A stretch of 35,688 nucleotides of DNA from Isosphaeraceae bacterium (GTDB lineage: Bacteria; Planctomycetota; Planctomycetia; Isosphaerales; Isosphaeraceae), in NCBI GenBank assembly GCA_025356435.1, contig JANXSY010000228.1:1-35688 (forward strand), given 5' to 3'. The position numbers were made by a program, and so were the translations under genes. The notes under the pieces are model-generated. The model did no database searches. It saw only the letters and a list, made by a program, of their open reading frames with translations, and was not told where the DNA came from. This document shows positions 23,032 through 32,189 of the stretch, piece after piece. Within the stretch, counting starts at the first letter, position 1; each line of letters opens with the position of its first letter.

Positions 23032-25008
23032 TCAGCGATGCCGCCTCGGCTTTGCGACGTGGGCCACGGATGCCGCGCCTGCCTTCAAGAAGACGATAAC
23101 GTTCGACCGGCCGGGGTTGATGTTGGCATCGCCGCCGTATCGGACTTCGAGGTATTTGTTGAGCACCAGGGACCGCGCGACGACCAGCTCGGCCGAGCCG
23201 TTCGCCAGCATGCCGACCCTGATAACCCGGCCGTTCGCGAAGAAAGTCACCCGGCCGGAGGGTGCGACGCCTCCCGGCAAAGTCGGCGTGAGGCTCGCCG
23301 AGAGGGACACGCCTCCGCCCTGGGCTTGGGCGGCGAGGAGGACGCCGCTGTTCGCCTTGAGGACCATCTCGGCCTGGATTGCCGACGTGCTCGGGCCGAA
23401 GTTCCCATCGCCAAGGTAGACCGCGCGGATCGGATGGGGTTGGCCGACGCCGGTCGCGGGGGAGGTGAACGTGGCCCGGCCACCGATGAGGGTCGACTCG
23501 CCGAGCAAGGTCGATCCGTCGTAGAAGTCGACCCGGCCGGTCGGCGTGCCGACCCTCGGAGCGTAGACACCGACGGCCGCCGTGTACGTCACCGGCTGGC
23601 CGACGACGGCCATCGTCGCGGAGGTGCCAATTTGCGCGAAGGTGCTCGCCGCGGCGATCACCTGATGCGTCACGCCCGATCGTGTTCCCGCGATCTGGTC
23701 GTTGCCGTTATAGGCGACCGAGATCGCGTGGTCGCCGGGAGCGAGCAGCGGCGTGGTGAACAGGGTTGCGGTGCCATTATAGGGGATCACCCCCAGCACC
23801 TTGTCGCCGTCATAATAGGTGAGGGTGCCGGTCGGTGTCGCCGTGCTGGGAGCGTTGATGAAGACGCCGGCATCGAAGCTCAAAGGCTGGCCATAGGTCT
23901 GGGTCGCGGGCTGGATGGCGTTGGGATCGGCTGCGATGATGGTGCTGGATGCCTTGTCGACGTGGTGTCCGAACAGGTAGTCGGGGTTCGAGCCTGGAGA
24001 GTAATGGTCGTCGCCGCTGTAGGAGACCCTGAGACCGGAGTCGCCCATCGGCAGGTTCCGTGTGCTCAAGGTGGCCGTGCCGTTCACCACCGGGGCCGTG
24101 CCGATCACCGTGCGAGTGGATCGAGGGCCATACGTCGTCGCGTAAAACGTCACCGTGCCGGTCGGAGCGAAGGCGGTCTGGCCGGGCACTCCGGGGAGCA
24201 CTGAGACCGTGACATCGACATTCTCCCCGTAAACGCTATTCTGCGACGACGCCTTGTATTCGAGGGCCGACGCCTCTTTGACGACTTCGGTGAAGACGGG
24301 GGAGACGCTGGGATTCTTGGACGCATCGCCGCTATAGACCGCCGTGATCGCGTGCGGGCCGACGGAGAGGTTCGACGTGCTGAAGCTCAAGTTGGCCAGG
24401 TCGGTCCCGCCGTCGATGGGGATGGTCTGGAGTGCGGTCGTCCCGTCGAGGAAGGTCAAGGTCCCGGTCGGGCTGCCAGGTGTGCCGAGCGTCGTCATGA
24501 TATTTGCGGTGAGAGTGACGACCGACGTGCCGTACGGTGTCCCCTGCTCCGAGCCCCCGACCCGGATGCCTGTGGCATCCTTGGCGTTCTCACGCGGCTG
24601 CAAGACAAGCTGCGTCAGGGATGACGACACGACCGCCGTACTGCCCGTGACGCCCGAGTCGTAGACGGCTGTGATCGCGTCGAGTCCGACCGGGAGGGCT
24701 GTCGTGGTGATCGACGCCGCGCCCAGGTCGAGGTTTGCGGTCCCCAGGACGATCGACCCTTGCTTGAACGTGACCGTCCCGCCCGAGGCCGAGAAATTCC
24801 CCGGTGGCGTGGAGAGGGTGGCGAGGATCGAGACCGAATTGCCGACAGTTGTCGGGTTGGTGAGGCTCCGCAAGGTAAGGGTCGGCTCGAAGTTCCCGAC
24901 GACGGACGAGAGAACGACCCGAGATTCGAGCGGTTCGAAGCTCGGCCCGGATCGGAAGGCCCGTCGCGGACGGCCGGCAGCGGGCTTGCGTAGAAGTCGG
25001 TGAACCAT
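23032..25008 (-). CDS. Secreted protein with six bacterial Ig-like repeats and LEPR-XLL-like N-terminus
   Basis: This is a 658-residue protein. ATG 25008 (MVHRLLRKPAAGRPRRAFRS) is preferred over the longer frame to 25113 because it places a basic N-region directly before SFEPLESRVVLSS, a variant of the planctomycete LEPR-XLL surface-protein signature. Six Ig-like (Big_3-type) repeats of about 90-100 residues follow. Each has a G-x-V-T-F-x-x-G or G-T-L-T-F-Y-D-G strand and ends in AVYSGD or VSYSGD (TGTLTFLDGTTALQ; TGTVTFYATTYG; TGTLTYYDGDKVLG; TGRVDFYDGSTLLG; SGRVTFFANGRVIR). The C-terminus is basic (VAHVAKPRRHR). The role is probably surface or matrix structure; no enzyme domain is seen. Confidence 0.85.
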   Translation of the reverse strand: MVHRLLRKPAAGRPRRAFRSGPSFEPLESRVVLSSVVGNFEPTLTLRSLTNPTTVGNSVSILATLSTPPGNFSASGGTVTFKQGSIVLGTANLDLGAASITTTALPVGLDAITAVYDSGVTGSTAVVSSSLTQLVLQPRENAKDATGIRVGGSEQGTPYGTSVVTLTANIMTTLGTPGSPTGTLTFLDGTTALQTIPIDGGTDLANLSFSTSNLSVGPHAITAVYSGDASKNPSVSPVFTEVVKEASALEYKASSQNSVYGENVDVTVSVLPGVPGQTAFAPTGTVTFYATTYGPRSTRTVIGTAPVVNGTATLSTRNLPMGDSGLRVSYSGDDHYSPGSNPDYLFGHHVDKASSTIIAADPNAIQPATQTYGQPLSFDAGVFINAPSTATPTGTLTYYDGDKVLGVIPYNGTATLFTTPLLAPGDHAISVAYNGNDQIAGTRSGVTHQVIAAASTFAQIGTSATMAVVGQPVTYTAAVGVYAPRVGTPTGRVDFYDGSTLLGESTLIGGRATFTSPATGVGQPHPIRAVYLGDGNFGPSTSAIQAEMVLKANSGVLLAAQAQGGGVSLSASLTPTLPGGVAPSGRVTFFANGRVIRVGMLANGSAELVVARSLVLNKYLEVRYGGDANINPGRSNVIVFLKAGAASVAHVAKPRRHR

Positions 25009-25432
25009 TGGTGTGAATCCATTCAGGGGGGATCGGGAGGCCGTCGGCACCGACCTTTTCGGGAGCGCTCGCCCGGAATCCGTCGAAATGAGAGACGGTG
25101 GGGCGACACCCATGCACCCTCTCTAAAATATCGACGTTTGCGCGCGCGGACTGGAGCGGGGAGGTCAGTCTCATTCCCGTTCCGGCGAGCGGTACGTGTT
25201 TAGCGGGGTCGGTGGGCACGCTGTGCGGACCGTCTTCGATTTCGAGTGCCCCGCGATGGATGATCCACACCGCAGACCCTTCGCAAATAGGGGGCTGAAC
25301 AGGCTCAACACATACGACTCGGGAGCGTCGGAACGAGGGGGATTTCGGGACCGACGTTCCAGGTCTCGACACCGATGTTCCCCTTTTGATACCCTTTGAC
25401 ACCTCTTCGAACTTCAGCCCCTCGGAGACCCG
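25009..25432. promoter_or_regulatory. Divergent spacer between the Ig-like gene and the transglutaminase gene
   Basis: About 420 bases lie between divergently transcribed genes, so promoters for both should be here. An AT-rich patch at 25122-25135 (TCTAAAATATCG) is a possible leftward -10 region. A loose repeat of GACCGACGTTCC and GACACCGATGTTCC lies at about 25350-25382, close to the rightward gene, and could be an operator. Neither has experimental or comparative support. No coding domain is recognisable. Confidence 0.35.
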
Positions 25433-26257
25433 ATGTATATCCGAATCGGCTACGATATTTCCTTCGACGTTCCCGCGACGACCTCGTTTCTGATGCTCCT
25501 CCGCGTCCATCCGAGCGTAGAGCCTGAGCTCGTGCGGCCCGAGGTCCCGACGATCGGGCCGGGGCTGGCCGTCACCGAGCATCTCGACGAGTTTGGCAAC
25601 CGCGCTATGCGGGTGCTGGTCCCGCCGGGAAGGCTAAGGCTGACTAACGACGCGGTCGTGAAAGTCGACGGTCTCCCCGACCCGGTCGTGCCCGACGCTG
25701 TCCAGCATTGGGTGTCAGACCTTCCCGACGACGTACTCCCGTTCCTGCTCGCCAGTCGCTATTGCGAGGTCGACCGCCTGGGCGACGTCGCCTGGAGCGT
25801 CGTCAGCGCCGCGCCGATGGGCTGGGCGCGGGTGCAGGCGATCTGCGACTGGGTCAATCACCACCTCACCTTTGACACCACCTACGCCCGTCCCACCAAG
25901 ACCGCCTTCGATGCCTACGCCGAGGCCCGGGGCGTCTGCCGAGACTTCGCCCACCTGGCGATCACCCTCTGCCGATGCGTCAACATTCCCGCGCGCTATG
26001 CGACCGGCTATCTCGGCGATATCGGCGTCGAGGTCGTCCCCTACCCGATGGACTTCAGCGCCTGGTTCGAGGTCTATCTCAGCGGGCGCTGGCATACCTT
26101 CGACGCCCGCCACAACATCCCCCGAATCGGCCGGGTCGTGATGGCTCGCGGTCGAGACGCTGTCGACGGCGCGCTCACCACCGCCTTCGGCTCCCCCTTC
26201 CTCGCAAGCTTTCAGGTCTGGACCGACGAAGTCTCGGAACCGGCCTTGGTCGAATAA
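25433..26257 (+). CDS. Transglutaminase-like cysteine protease-fold protein
   Basis: This 274-residue cytoplasmic protein has no signal peptide. Residues ~1-100 form a β-rich N-terminal domain (IRIGYDISFDVPATTSFLML) and residues ~140-235 a transglutaminase core. The catalytic Cys is in ARGVCRDFAHLAITLCR, the His in WFEVYLSGRWHTFDAR, and the Asp is the D of that FDAR. Further matches are IPARYATGYLGDIGV and NIPRIGRVVMARGRDAVD. The combination is common in bacterial transglutaminase-family proteins that act as peptidases or amide-bond enzymes and are often clustered with proteasome-like COG3484 genes, whose decayed copy lies 2.5 kb away. The MuiA-type gene follows after 61 bases on the same strand, so they may be co-transcribed. 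Substrate unknown. Confidence 0.9.
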   Translation: MYIRIGYDISFDVPATTSFLMLLRVHPSVEPELVRPEVPTIGPGLAVTEHLDEFGNRAMRVLVPPGRLRLTNDAVVKVDGLPDPVVPDAVQHWVSDLPDDVLPFLLASRYCEVDRLGDVAWSVVSAAPMGWARVQAICDWVNHHLTFDTTYARPTKTAFDAYAEARGVCRDFAHLAITLCRCVNIPARYATGYLGDIGVEVVPYPMDFSAWFEVYLSGRWHTFDARHNIPRIGRVVMARGRDAVDGALTTAFGSPFLASFQVWTDEVSEPALVE

Positions 26258-26318
26258 ACTCGTCGTACGGCTCGTCGATAGAACGGGGATCGACACTCCG
26301 TTCTATCGAGGACCAACG

Positions 26319-28454
26319 ATGACCACCTCTGTCTTAATGGTGGCTGGATTCGCCTGCGCGCAGTTCGGCCCACCGGCTAATCCGGTCCCCGAGAACCTGG
26401 CCCGAGCCGTCGGCAAACCGGCCGAGAGCCGGATCGCAGCCGTGACCATCTATCAAGGTCAGGCTCTCGTCACCCGCGATGTGAGCGTGCCCGCCGGCGA
26501 GGGAACCGTCGAACTGGTCGTCTCTCCCCTGCCCTCGCAGGCGGTTGACAGCTCGCTCTATGCCGAGGGGACCGACGGCCTTCGCGTTCTCAGCGCCCGG
26601 ACCCGAACCCACGCTGTCAAGGACGACACGCGTGGCGAGGTTCGGGCCAAGGAAGAGCAGATCAAGAAGCTCCAGGCCGAGGCCAAGCGATTCCAGAAGC
26701 AGCTGAGCGTCCAGGAGCACGACGTCCAGTATCTTCAGAAGCTCGAAGGCTTCACCGGCACGTCGCTCAACGCCCTGACCGAGAAGGGGCGGCTCGACAG
26801 CGAGGCGGTCGTCGAACTCAGCGCGTTCATCATGGAAGGCCGCGCCACCCGGGCGAAGGCCGAGACCGAGCTTGCCGAGCAGTTGCAGGCCAACGCCGAG
26901 GCGATCGAGTTCGCCCATAGGCAGCTCGCCGACCTCGCGCTCGGGTCGAGCCGAACCGAGCGCGATGCCGTGGTCGTCGTCCAGCGAGTGAAGCCCGAGG
27001 CCGGCACCGTGCGGCTCGGATACCTCGTCGGCTCCGCGAGCTGGGAGCCGCGCTATCGTCTCCGGGGCACCGCCGACAACGCACCCGTCCGCCTCGAATA
27101 CCTCGCCGCCGTGACCCAGCTCTCGGGCGAAGACTGGACGAACGCCAAAGTCACCCTCTCGACCGCGCGACCGTCGCTCGACGCCGCGCCGCCCGACCTG
27201 CTGCCTCTTAAGATGACCGTCAACGGCCTCGCCAGGGCCGAGCCGATCGAGGCGAATGACGAGAGGTCGCAGAGGATCGTCGCCGAGTTGGAGAAGACCC
27301 TGACGTTGTCGTTCCCGAGTCCGACCCCGCTCGACGACATCATCAAGTTTATTCGGGGCCACACCAAGACCACGGCCTTTCCCGATGGCATCCCGATTTA
27401 CCTCGACCCTATTTTGTTGCAGGAGGCCGAGAAGACTCCCGCGTCGAACGTGACTATGAACCTTGACCAGGTTCCCTTGAAGACCTCGTTGCGGCTGCTG
27501 CTGTCGCAGGTTGGTCTCGACTACCGTGTCGCCAACGGTGTGCTGTTGATCGTGTCGGCCGGCTCAGACACCCCTCTATCTGACCTCGGCATGGTTCCCC
27601 GGTCGGTCCCCGAAGACGATCCGATGCCCCGGCCTGACGCGATCCTCAATCACGAGGCGGCGAGCGGCCAGGCCGCCGAGCTTCGCGTCTCCGATGCGCC
27701 CGACGCGGCACCGTCGATGTCCGAGAACGACGCGCCGAGCGTCACCTTCGCGATCGCGGGACGACTCGATATTCCCTCGCGCCGAGACCCGCAACTGCTC
27801 GAAGTCGCCCGCGTCGAGCTTCCGGCCGAATATTATGCCAAGGCCGTGCCCGTGCTCACCCCTCGTGTCTATCGGCTGGCCAAGCTGACCAACAAGAGCG
27901 ACCTCGTGCTCCTTCCCGGCGAGGCGATGGTCTACGTCGGCGGCGATTTCGTCGGCCGGATGCGGCTGCCCCTGGTGGCGACCGGCGAGCCATTTGTTGC
28001 CGGATTCGGCGTCGACACCCAGATCCAGGCCAGCCGTCGCCTGCTCAGCAAGGTCCGGACGGTTCAGGGAGGAAATCAGATCTTTACCTATGAATTTCGG
28101 ATCGGCCTGCGGAACTACCGCCCCGGCCCGGTCAAGGTGCAGCTCTGGGACCGCCTGCCGAGGGGGGCCGACGAGTCGGTTTCGGTCAAGCTGGTGAAGT
28201 CGTCGGCCGAACTCAGCACCGACCCGCTCTATCTCCGTACGGCCCGGATGGACAATCTTCTGCGCTGGGATATCGACGTGCCGCCGGGAACGATCGGTGA
28301 GAAGACGTTGTACCTGAACTACGAGTTCCGCCTCGAATACGCCCGAGACCTCCCCCAACCCCGCTTCGACTCCGGCGGCCTCCGCGAAGCCCCGATCGGT
28401 GGCGGAGCGATGGGCGGCGGCATGGGCGGGATGGGCGGCGGCGGGTTCCGATAA
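26319..28454 (+). CDS. Mucoidy-inhibitor MuiA-like protein (DUF4140/DUF4139) with STN-like insert
   Basis: This is a 711-residue protein with ATG preceded by GAGGACC. Residues 1-14 are hydrophobic (VLMVAGFACA) and may be a short export signal. Residues ~40-100 are DUF4140 (AAVTIYQGQALVTRDVSVPA), ~105-205 a coiled coil (EEQIKKLQAEAKRFQKQLS), and DUF4139 begins near 225 (LGYLVGSASWEPRYRLRG; YLAAVTQLSGEDWTNAKVTL). An extra domain of about 95 residues is inserted at ~318-414: LSFPSPTPLDDIIKFIRGHT, GIPIYLDPILLQEAEKT and VPLKTSLRLLLSQVGLDYRV. This is the secretin/STN-like module seen in many planctomycete proteins. DUF4139 resumes to ~690, and the tail is Gly/Met rich. MuiA homologues influence exopolysaccharide in other bacteria; here the function is unknown. 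Confidence 0.88.
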   Translation: MTTSVLMVAGFACAQFGPPANPVPENLARAVGKPAESRIAAVTIYQGQALVTRDVSVPAGEGTVELVVSPLPSQAVDSSLYAEGTDGLRVLSARTRTHAVKDDTRGEVRAKEEQIKKLQAEAKRFQKQLSVQEHDVQYLQKLEGFTGTSLNALTEKGRLDSEAVVELSAFIMEGRATRAKAETELAEQLQANAEAIEFAHRQLADLALGSSRTERDAVVVVQRVKPEAGTVRLGYLVGSASWEPRYRLRGTADNAPVRLEYLAAVTQLSGEDWTNAKVTLSTARPSLDAAPPDLLPLKMTVNGLARAEPIEANDERSQRIVAELEKTLTLSFPSPTPLDDIIKFIRGHTKTTAFPDGIPIYLDPILLQEAEKTPASNVTMNLDQVPLKTSLRLLLSQVGLDYRVANGVLLIVSAGSDTPLSDLGMVPRSVPEDDPMPRPDAILNHEAASGQAAELRVSDAPDAAPSMSENDAPSVTFAIAGRLDIPSRRDPQLLEVARVELPAEYYAKAVPVLTPRVYRLAKLTNKSDLVLLPGEAMVYVGGDFVGRMRLPLVATGEPFVAGFGVDTQIQASRRLLSKVRTVQGGNQIFTYEFRIGLRNYRPGPVKVQLWDRLPRGADESVSVKLVKSSAELSTDPLYLRTARMDNLLRWDIDVPPGTIGEKTLYLNYEFRLEYARDLPQPRFDSGGLREAPIGGGAMGGGMGGMGGGGFR

Positions 28455-28495
28455 TTGAATGCGACGTGCGATGAGGCCCTTGCCCCGGACGTGAG

Positions 28496-29905
28496 TCAGA
28501 ACTCAGCATTGCCTGGGGTCCGGGGGAATGGGATCACGTCGCGGATGTTGGCCATGCCGGTCGCGTAGATGATCGTGCGTTCAAATCCGAGGCCGAAGCC
28601 CGCGTGGGGGACGGTACCGAAGCGGCGGAGGTCGCGATACCAGGAGTATTCGTCCTTCGAGAGGCCGACCTCATCGAGCCTGGCGTCGAGCACGTCGAGC
28701 CGCTCCTCACGCTGCGAGCCGCCGATGATCTCGCCGATGCCGGGTGCGAGAACGTCCATTGCGGCGACCGTCCGGCCATCGTCGTTGAGACGCATGTAGA
28801 AGGCTTTGATCTCTTTCGGATAGTTCATCACCACCACGGGACGGCCGACGAGCGTCTCGGTCAGATATCGCTCGTGCTCCGACTGGAGGTCAATGCCCCA
28901 GCTCACCGGGAAGTCAAACTTGACGCCCTTCGCAACCGCCGCTTCGAGCGCCTTGATCGCGTCGGTGTAGTCCATCCGCTCGAAGCTGGCGGCGATGAAC
29001 GTTTCGAGGCGGTGGATGCAATCTTTGTCGATATGCTGGGCGAAGAACGCCATGTCGTCGGGCCGTTCTTCGAGCACGGCCTTGAAGAGATATTTGAGGA
29101 ACGACTCGGCGAGGTCGGCGTCGTCGGAGAGGTCTGCAAAGGCGATCTCGGGCTCGATCATCCAGAATTCGGCAAGGTGCCGCGTCGTGTTCGAATTCTC
29201 GGCGCGGAAGGTCGGGCCGAAGGTGTAGACCCGGCTCATGGCCATGCAATACGCTTCGACGTTGAGCTGACCCGAGACGGTCAGGCTTGTGGCGCGGCCG
29301 AAGAAGTCAGCCGAGAAATCGACCTTGCCGTGCTCGTCGCGCGGCGGGTTGGCGAGGTCGAGCGTCGAGACGCGGAACATCGCGCCCGCCCCCTCGGCGT
29401 CGCTGGTGGTGATGATCGGCGTGTGAATCCAGAAGAAGCCATGCTCGTGAAAGTAACGATGCACCGCCATCGACAGACAGTCGCGCACTCGGGCCACCGC
29501 GCCGAAGGTGTTGGTCCGGGGTCGCAGATGGGCAACCGTCCGCAAGTGCTCGAACGAATGCCGCTTGGCCGAGACCGGGTAATGGTCGGGATTCTCGACC
29601 ATCCCGAGCACCTCGACCCGATCGGCATGGACCTCGAACCGCTGCCCCTTGCCCAGCGACTCAACAAGCTTCCCCGTTGCCCTGACGGCGCAGTGGGTGG
29701 TCAGGTGGAGAATCTGTTCCTGATAGTTGGCCAGGCTCGACTCGGCGACAACCTGGATCGGATCGAAGCACGAACCATCGTGAATTTGAAGGAACGAGAG
29801 CCCGGCCTTCGAGTCGCGCCTTGTCCGAATCCACCCCTCGACCGTGACCTCGTCCCCGACGCCCGCGCGGCCCGCCAAGATCTCCTTGATCGTCAGACTG
29901 GTCAT
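28496..29905 (-). CDS. asnS: Asparaginyl-tRNA synthetase
   Basis: This 469-residue class IIb aminoacyl-tRNA synthetase attaches asparagine to tRNA-Asn. ATG 29905 ([20 protein letters not shown]) is preceded by GGGAGGG, five bases before the start. The N-terminal OB-fold carries [20 protein letters not shown]. Catalytic motif 2 is [20 protein letters not shown], followed by [14 protein letters not shown]. Motif 3 is [20 protein letters not shown], with [14 protein letters not shown] at the C-terminus. The [10 protein letters not shown] ending and [15 protein letters not shown] distinguish AsnRS from AspRS. Length and motifs are complete. It is divergent from the HAD phosphatase gene. No other tRNA-related gene is nearby. 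Confidence 0.97.
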   Translation of the reverse strand: MTSLTIKEILAGRAGVGDEVTVEGWIRTRRDSKAGLSFLQIHDGSCFDPIQVVAESSLANYQEQILHLTTHCAVRATGKLVESLGKGQRFEVHADRVEVLGMVENPDHYPVSAKRHSFEHLRTVAHLRPRTNTFGAVARVRDCLSMAVHRYFHEHGFFWIHTPIITTSDAEGAGAMFRVSTLDLANPPRDEHGKVDFSADFFGRATSLTVSGQLNVEAYCMAMSRVYTFGPTFRAENSNTTRHLAEFWMIEPEIAFADLSDDADLAESFLKYLFKAVLEERPDDMAFFAQHIDKDCIHRLETFIAASFERMDYTDAIKALEAAVAKGVKFDFPVSWGIDLQSEHERYLTETLVGRPVVVMNYPKEIKAFYMRLNDDGRTVAAMDVLAPGIGEIIGGSQREERLDVLDARLDEVGLSKDEYSWYRDLRRFGTVPHAGFGLGFERTIIYATGMANIRDVIPFPRTPGNAEF

Positions 29906-30047
29906 GCCACCCTCCCCGGCCGTCGGCTGTATGCGTCTCGCCCGGAGATTATGCCGGGTTATACTCGTCCAGGCAATCTCCCGATAAGTTGGGCCTTGGC
30001 CCGCCTTGTGCCTGAACCCCACACCCGTTGGCCGGAAACCCCTCGAC

Positions 30048-30701
30048 ATGCCCGACCCATCCCCCGCCGTGCTCGTGACCGACTTCGACGGAACGCTCAC
30101 GCGGCACGACTTCTATCAACTTGTGATCGACGAGTTGCTACCGCCGGGCACCCCCAACTTCTGGTCGCGGTATGTCGCCGGGAAGGTCACGCATTTTGAG
30201 GCCCTCCGGCTCACCTTCGCCGCCGCCTCGCCCGGGGAAGCCACGCTCGCGGCCCTGGCCGATCGGATGGGACTCGAACCGGCGCTTGCCGACGAGATCG
30301 TGGCCCTCCGCAACCACGGCTGGCAAGTCGTCGTCGCCTCAGCCGGCTGCCTCTGGTATATCCGCCGACTGCTCGAAGCCGCTGGCGTATCGCTCGAAGT
30401 CCACGCCAACCCGGGCCGGATCGAGGACGGTCACCTCGCGATGTCGCTCCCGATCGACTCTCCCTTCTACTCCCCCGAGACCGGCATCGACAAATCTGCC
30501 GTCGTCCGCCAATCGCTCCAATCCGGCCACCCCGTCGCCTTCGCCGGAGACGGCCCCCCCGACCTCGCCCCCGCCCTGCTCGTCCCGCCCGATCTTCGGT
30601 TCGCACGCGGCTACCTCGCCGCCGAACTCACCCGCCGCAACGAGTCTTTCCGGCCGTTCGACCGATGGTCCGAGGTGTCGCGAGCCCTCTGCGACCGTTG
30701 A
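30048..30701 (+). CDS. HAD-superfamily phosphatase, MtnX/SerB-like
   Basis: This 217-residue protein starts at ATG 30048; a TTG at 30006 gives a longer N-terminus without features. HAD motif I is [16 protein letters not shown] (nucleophile Asp and acid Asp), motif II is [16 protein letters not shown] (Ser), motif III Lys is likely in [12 protein letters not shown], and motif IV is [14 protein letters not shown]. The order and the DFDGTLT...DFY pattern resemble the subfamily IB phosphatases that include MtnX (methionine-salvage phosphatase) and phosphoserine phosphatases. No methionine-salvage neighbours are visible, so the substrate is open. It is divergent from asnS, with starts 142 bases apart, and ends before a strong hairpin. 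Confidence 0.85.
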   Translation: MPDPSPAVLVTDFDGTLTRHDFYQLVIDELLPPGTPNFWSRYVAGKVTHFEALRLTFAAASPGEATLAALADRMGLEPALADEIVALRNHGWQVVVASAGCLWYIRRLLEAAGVSLEVHANPGRIEDGHLAMSLPIDSPFYSPETGIDKSAVVRQSLQSGHPVAFAGDGPPDLAPALLVPPDLRFARGYLAAELTRRNESFRPFDRWSEVSRALCDR

Positions 30702-30807
30702 ACCTGACGACGCCTTCGTCGTGCGACAGAGAGTTATGGCGAGACCAACCGTGACAAACATTCCACCCAGGTCGAGCGACGCCGGATCGACGTCGGCTAT
30801 TCTATTA

Positions 30808-30853
30808 ACTCCTCGGTTACGCGACCCCGGGGGGGTGTGCATAACCGAGGAGT
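30808..30853. terminator. Strong 46-base hairpin between convergent genes
   Basis: The outer arms ACTCCTCGGTTA and TAACCGAGGAGT are a perfect 12-bp inverted repeat. After one C/A mismatch two more pairs form, and inside these ACCCC can pair with GGGGT across a short G loop. The hairpin lies between the rightward phosphatase gene (ends 30701) and the leftward secreted-protein gene (ends 30886), the position expected for a bidirectional terminator. On the minus strand it is followed by TTAATAG rather than a clean T-run. Confidence 0.7.
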
Positions 30854-30885
30854 CGCCCAGCACGAGGTGAGCCCTTTATCAGGAC

Positions 30886-31842
30886 TCAGGCCATCGGTAC
30901 GATCTTGCCGAGAAGCTGGAAGCTCTCGTTATAAGCGGGTGCCAGCGTGCCGTTCTTGTTGGTGTTGTTACCGTTGATGACGTCGGAGACGCGGTGCCAG
31001 TGTGGGTCAAAGGGATTGGTGTGAATCCAGGCCTGGCGATCGCCCGTCGTGATCGGGTTGGTCTTGCCCCCGACCCAGTAATAGCTTCCCTTCGACGTGT
31101 CCACGGTCACCGCGAGGAAGTAATGGTTGAGTTGCCCCGTCCCCGGATTCGCGACGGGAGAAAGAGTGATCGGGTTCTTCAGCCTGATGTCGATCTGGCG
31201 GAGCTGGCCCGTCAGGCCGGGGCCGACCGCTCCCTCCTGGGATGCAGGGCCGGGCGTGATCGTCTGAGCCACGGTGAATCGGCCTATGACCCGCGATTGG
31301 AACGTCAGCGTCTTGTTCATGCTGTCGAACAACACGAACTGGTTATCCGCAGGGCCGTTGGCCCGCACCGTCGGCGGCGTGACCGTTGGGTCTGAGTTGA
31401 ACGGATATGTCTGGTAGAGCTGGACGTTGACGTCGGTGATGCGGGCTCGGGCATTGGAAAACAGGCCGTCGATCTTGATCTCCCGCAGCGAAAACGCCGG
31501 GGCGGTCGCACTCGTGAAGAAGAAGTCATCCGCAGCCTGCGACGGGATCGCGCCGTTGTTCTGCGAGCTGATGGCGATGGCCGGGTTTGGCGAGAGAGTG
31601 TTCCAAAGGACCGTCTGGGCTTGATGGCCGTGGTTCCCGCCGTCTCGATGACAGTGATGGACCTCGACTGGGGGCTGCGCCATGTCGGTCGATCGCACCG
31701 ACCCACCCAGAGAACCGATGTGGCTCATAAGCGACCGCGTCTCCAACGGCTGAACCTCAGGTGAGGTCGACGATCCGCGACGACGCTTGGAGGTCGAATG
31801 CTTCGGCAGGAGGCGAGGCATCTTCGGCGAAAGCGAGAACAT
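30886..31842 (-). CDS. Secreted protein with LEPR-XLL-like N-terminus, otherwise unrecognised
   Basis: This 318-residue protein has two possible starts: ATG 31851 lies directly against GGAG, while ATG 31842 is nine bases from it, so 31842 is preferred. The N-terminus is basic (RLLPKHSTSKRRRGSS), then VQPLETRSLMSHIGSL, a variant of the planctomycete LEPR-XLL export/anchoring signature also seen in the Ig-like gene at 23-25 kb. The remainder is β-strand rich with many Thr, Asn and Pro (ITDVNVQLYQTYPFNSDPTV; HYFLAVTVDTSKGSYYWVGG), a His-rich stretch (VEVHHCHRDGGNHGHQ), and a GTLAPAYNESFQLLGKIV ending. No catalytic motif is recognised. It is probably an extracellular or surface protein. Confidence 0.78.
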   Translation of the reverse strand: MFSLSPKMPRLLPKHSTSKRRRGSSTSPEVQPLETRSLMSHIGSLGGSVRSTDMAQPPVEVHHCHRDGGNHGHQAQTVLWNTLSPNPAIAISSQNNGAIPSQAADDFFFTSATAPAFSLREIKIDGLFSNARARITDVNVQLYQTYPFNSDPTVTPPTVRANGPADNQFVLFDSMNKTLTFQSRVIGRFTVAQTITPGPASQEGAVGPGLTGQLRQIDIRLKNPITLSPVANPGTGQLNHYFLAVTVDTSKGSYYWVGGKTNPITTGDRQAWIHTNPFDPHWHRVSDVINGNNTNKNGTLAPAYNESFQLLGKIVPMA

Positions 31843-31851
31843 GGTCTGCAT

Positions 31852-32170
31852 CTCCAGACAAATCGAGTAATGATCGAATTAAGAACGATAAAAGGGGTTA
31901 AGTGGACAATCGATAGTCGTCGATGAGTGCAGTTGGGTGCAGGAGGCATCGGTTAGATAGTCGTTGATATATCGCCTCAAAAGTCCCCCGGATTGTTGAC
32001 ACTTATTCACCAGGTGTCATCCACTACGGAACTCTTAAATAAATGTCGAGTCGGCTTGAAAGTGCTGCCCCGGTATCTTGTAGGCGGGGTGGCCATGGTC
32101 GTCCAGGAGCTAAATTCCAGAGGATAATCATGCCAGATTGATGGTGCCGTCTTGCGAGCCACCCTCCGCC
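31852..32170. promoter_or_regulatory. AT-rich spacer upstream of the LEPR-type gene
   Basis: This spacer is distinctly AT-rich for the window, especially 31855-31925 and 31960-32050, so a promoter for the leftward secreted-protein gene is likely here. No gene is recognisable. The right side grades into the insertion-sequence scrap. Confidence 0.4.
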
Positions 32171-32189
32171 ATGGCGCACGCGGCGGCGA

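Noticed and set aside
23005-24204. 399-residue + strand frame
   Set aside because: Antisense to the Ig-like repeat protein; no recognisable domain.
26334-27362. Open frame of 342 residues on the minus strand
   Set aside because: Antisense to the MuiA-like gene; composition is Gly/Leu/Asp-rich with no domain.
28455-28495. Terminator between the MuiA-like gene and asnS
   Set aside because: The 41-base gap has no convincing inverted repeat.
28604-30199. Long open frame (531 residues) on the + strand across asnS
   Set aside because: It is antisense to a complete asparaginyl-tRNA synthetase with all motifs; high GC gives long shadow frames.
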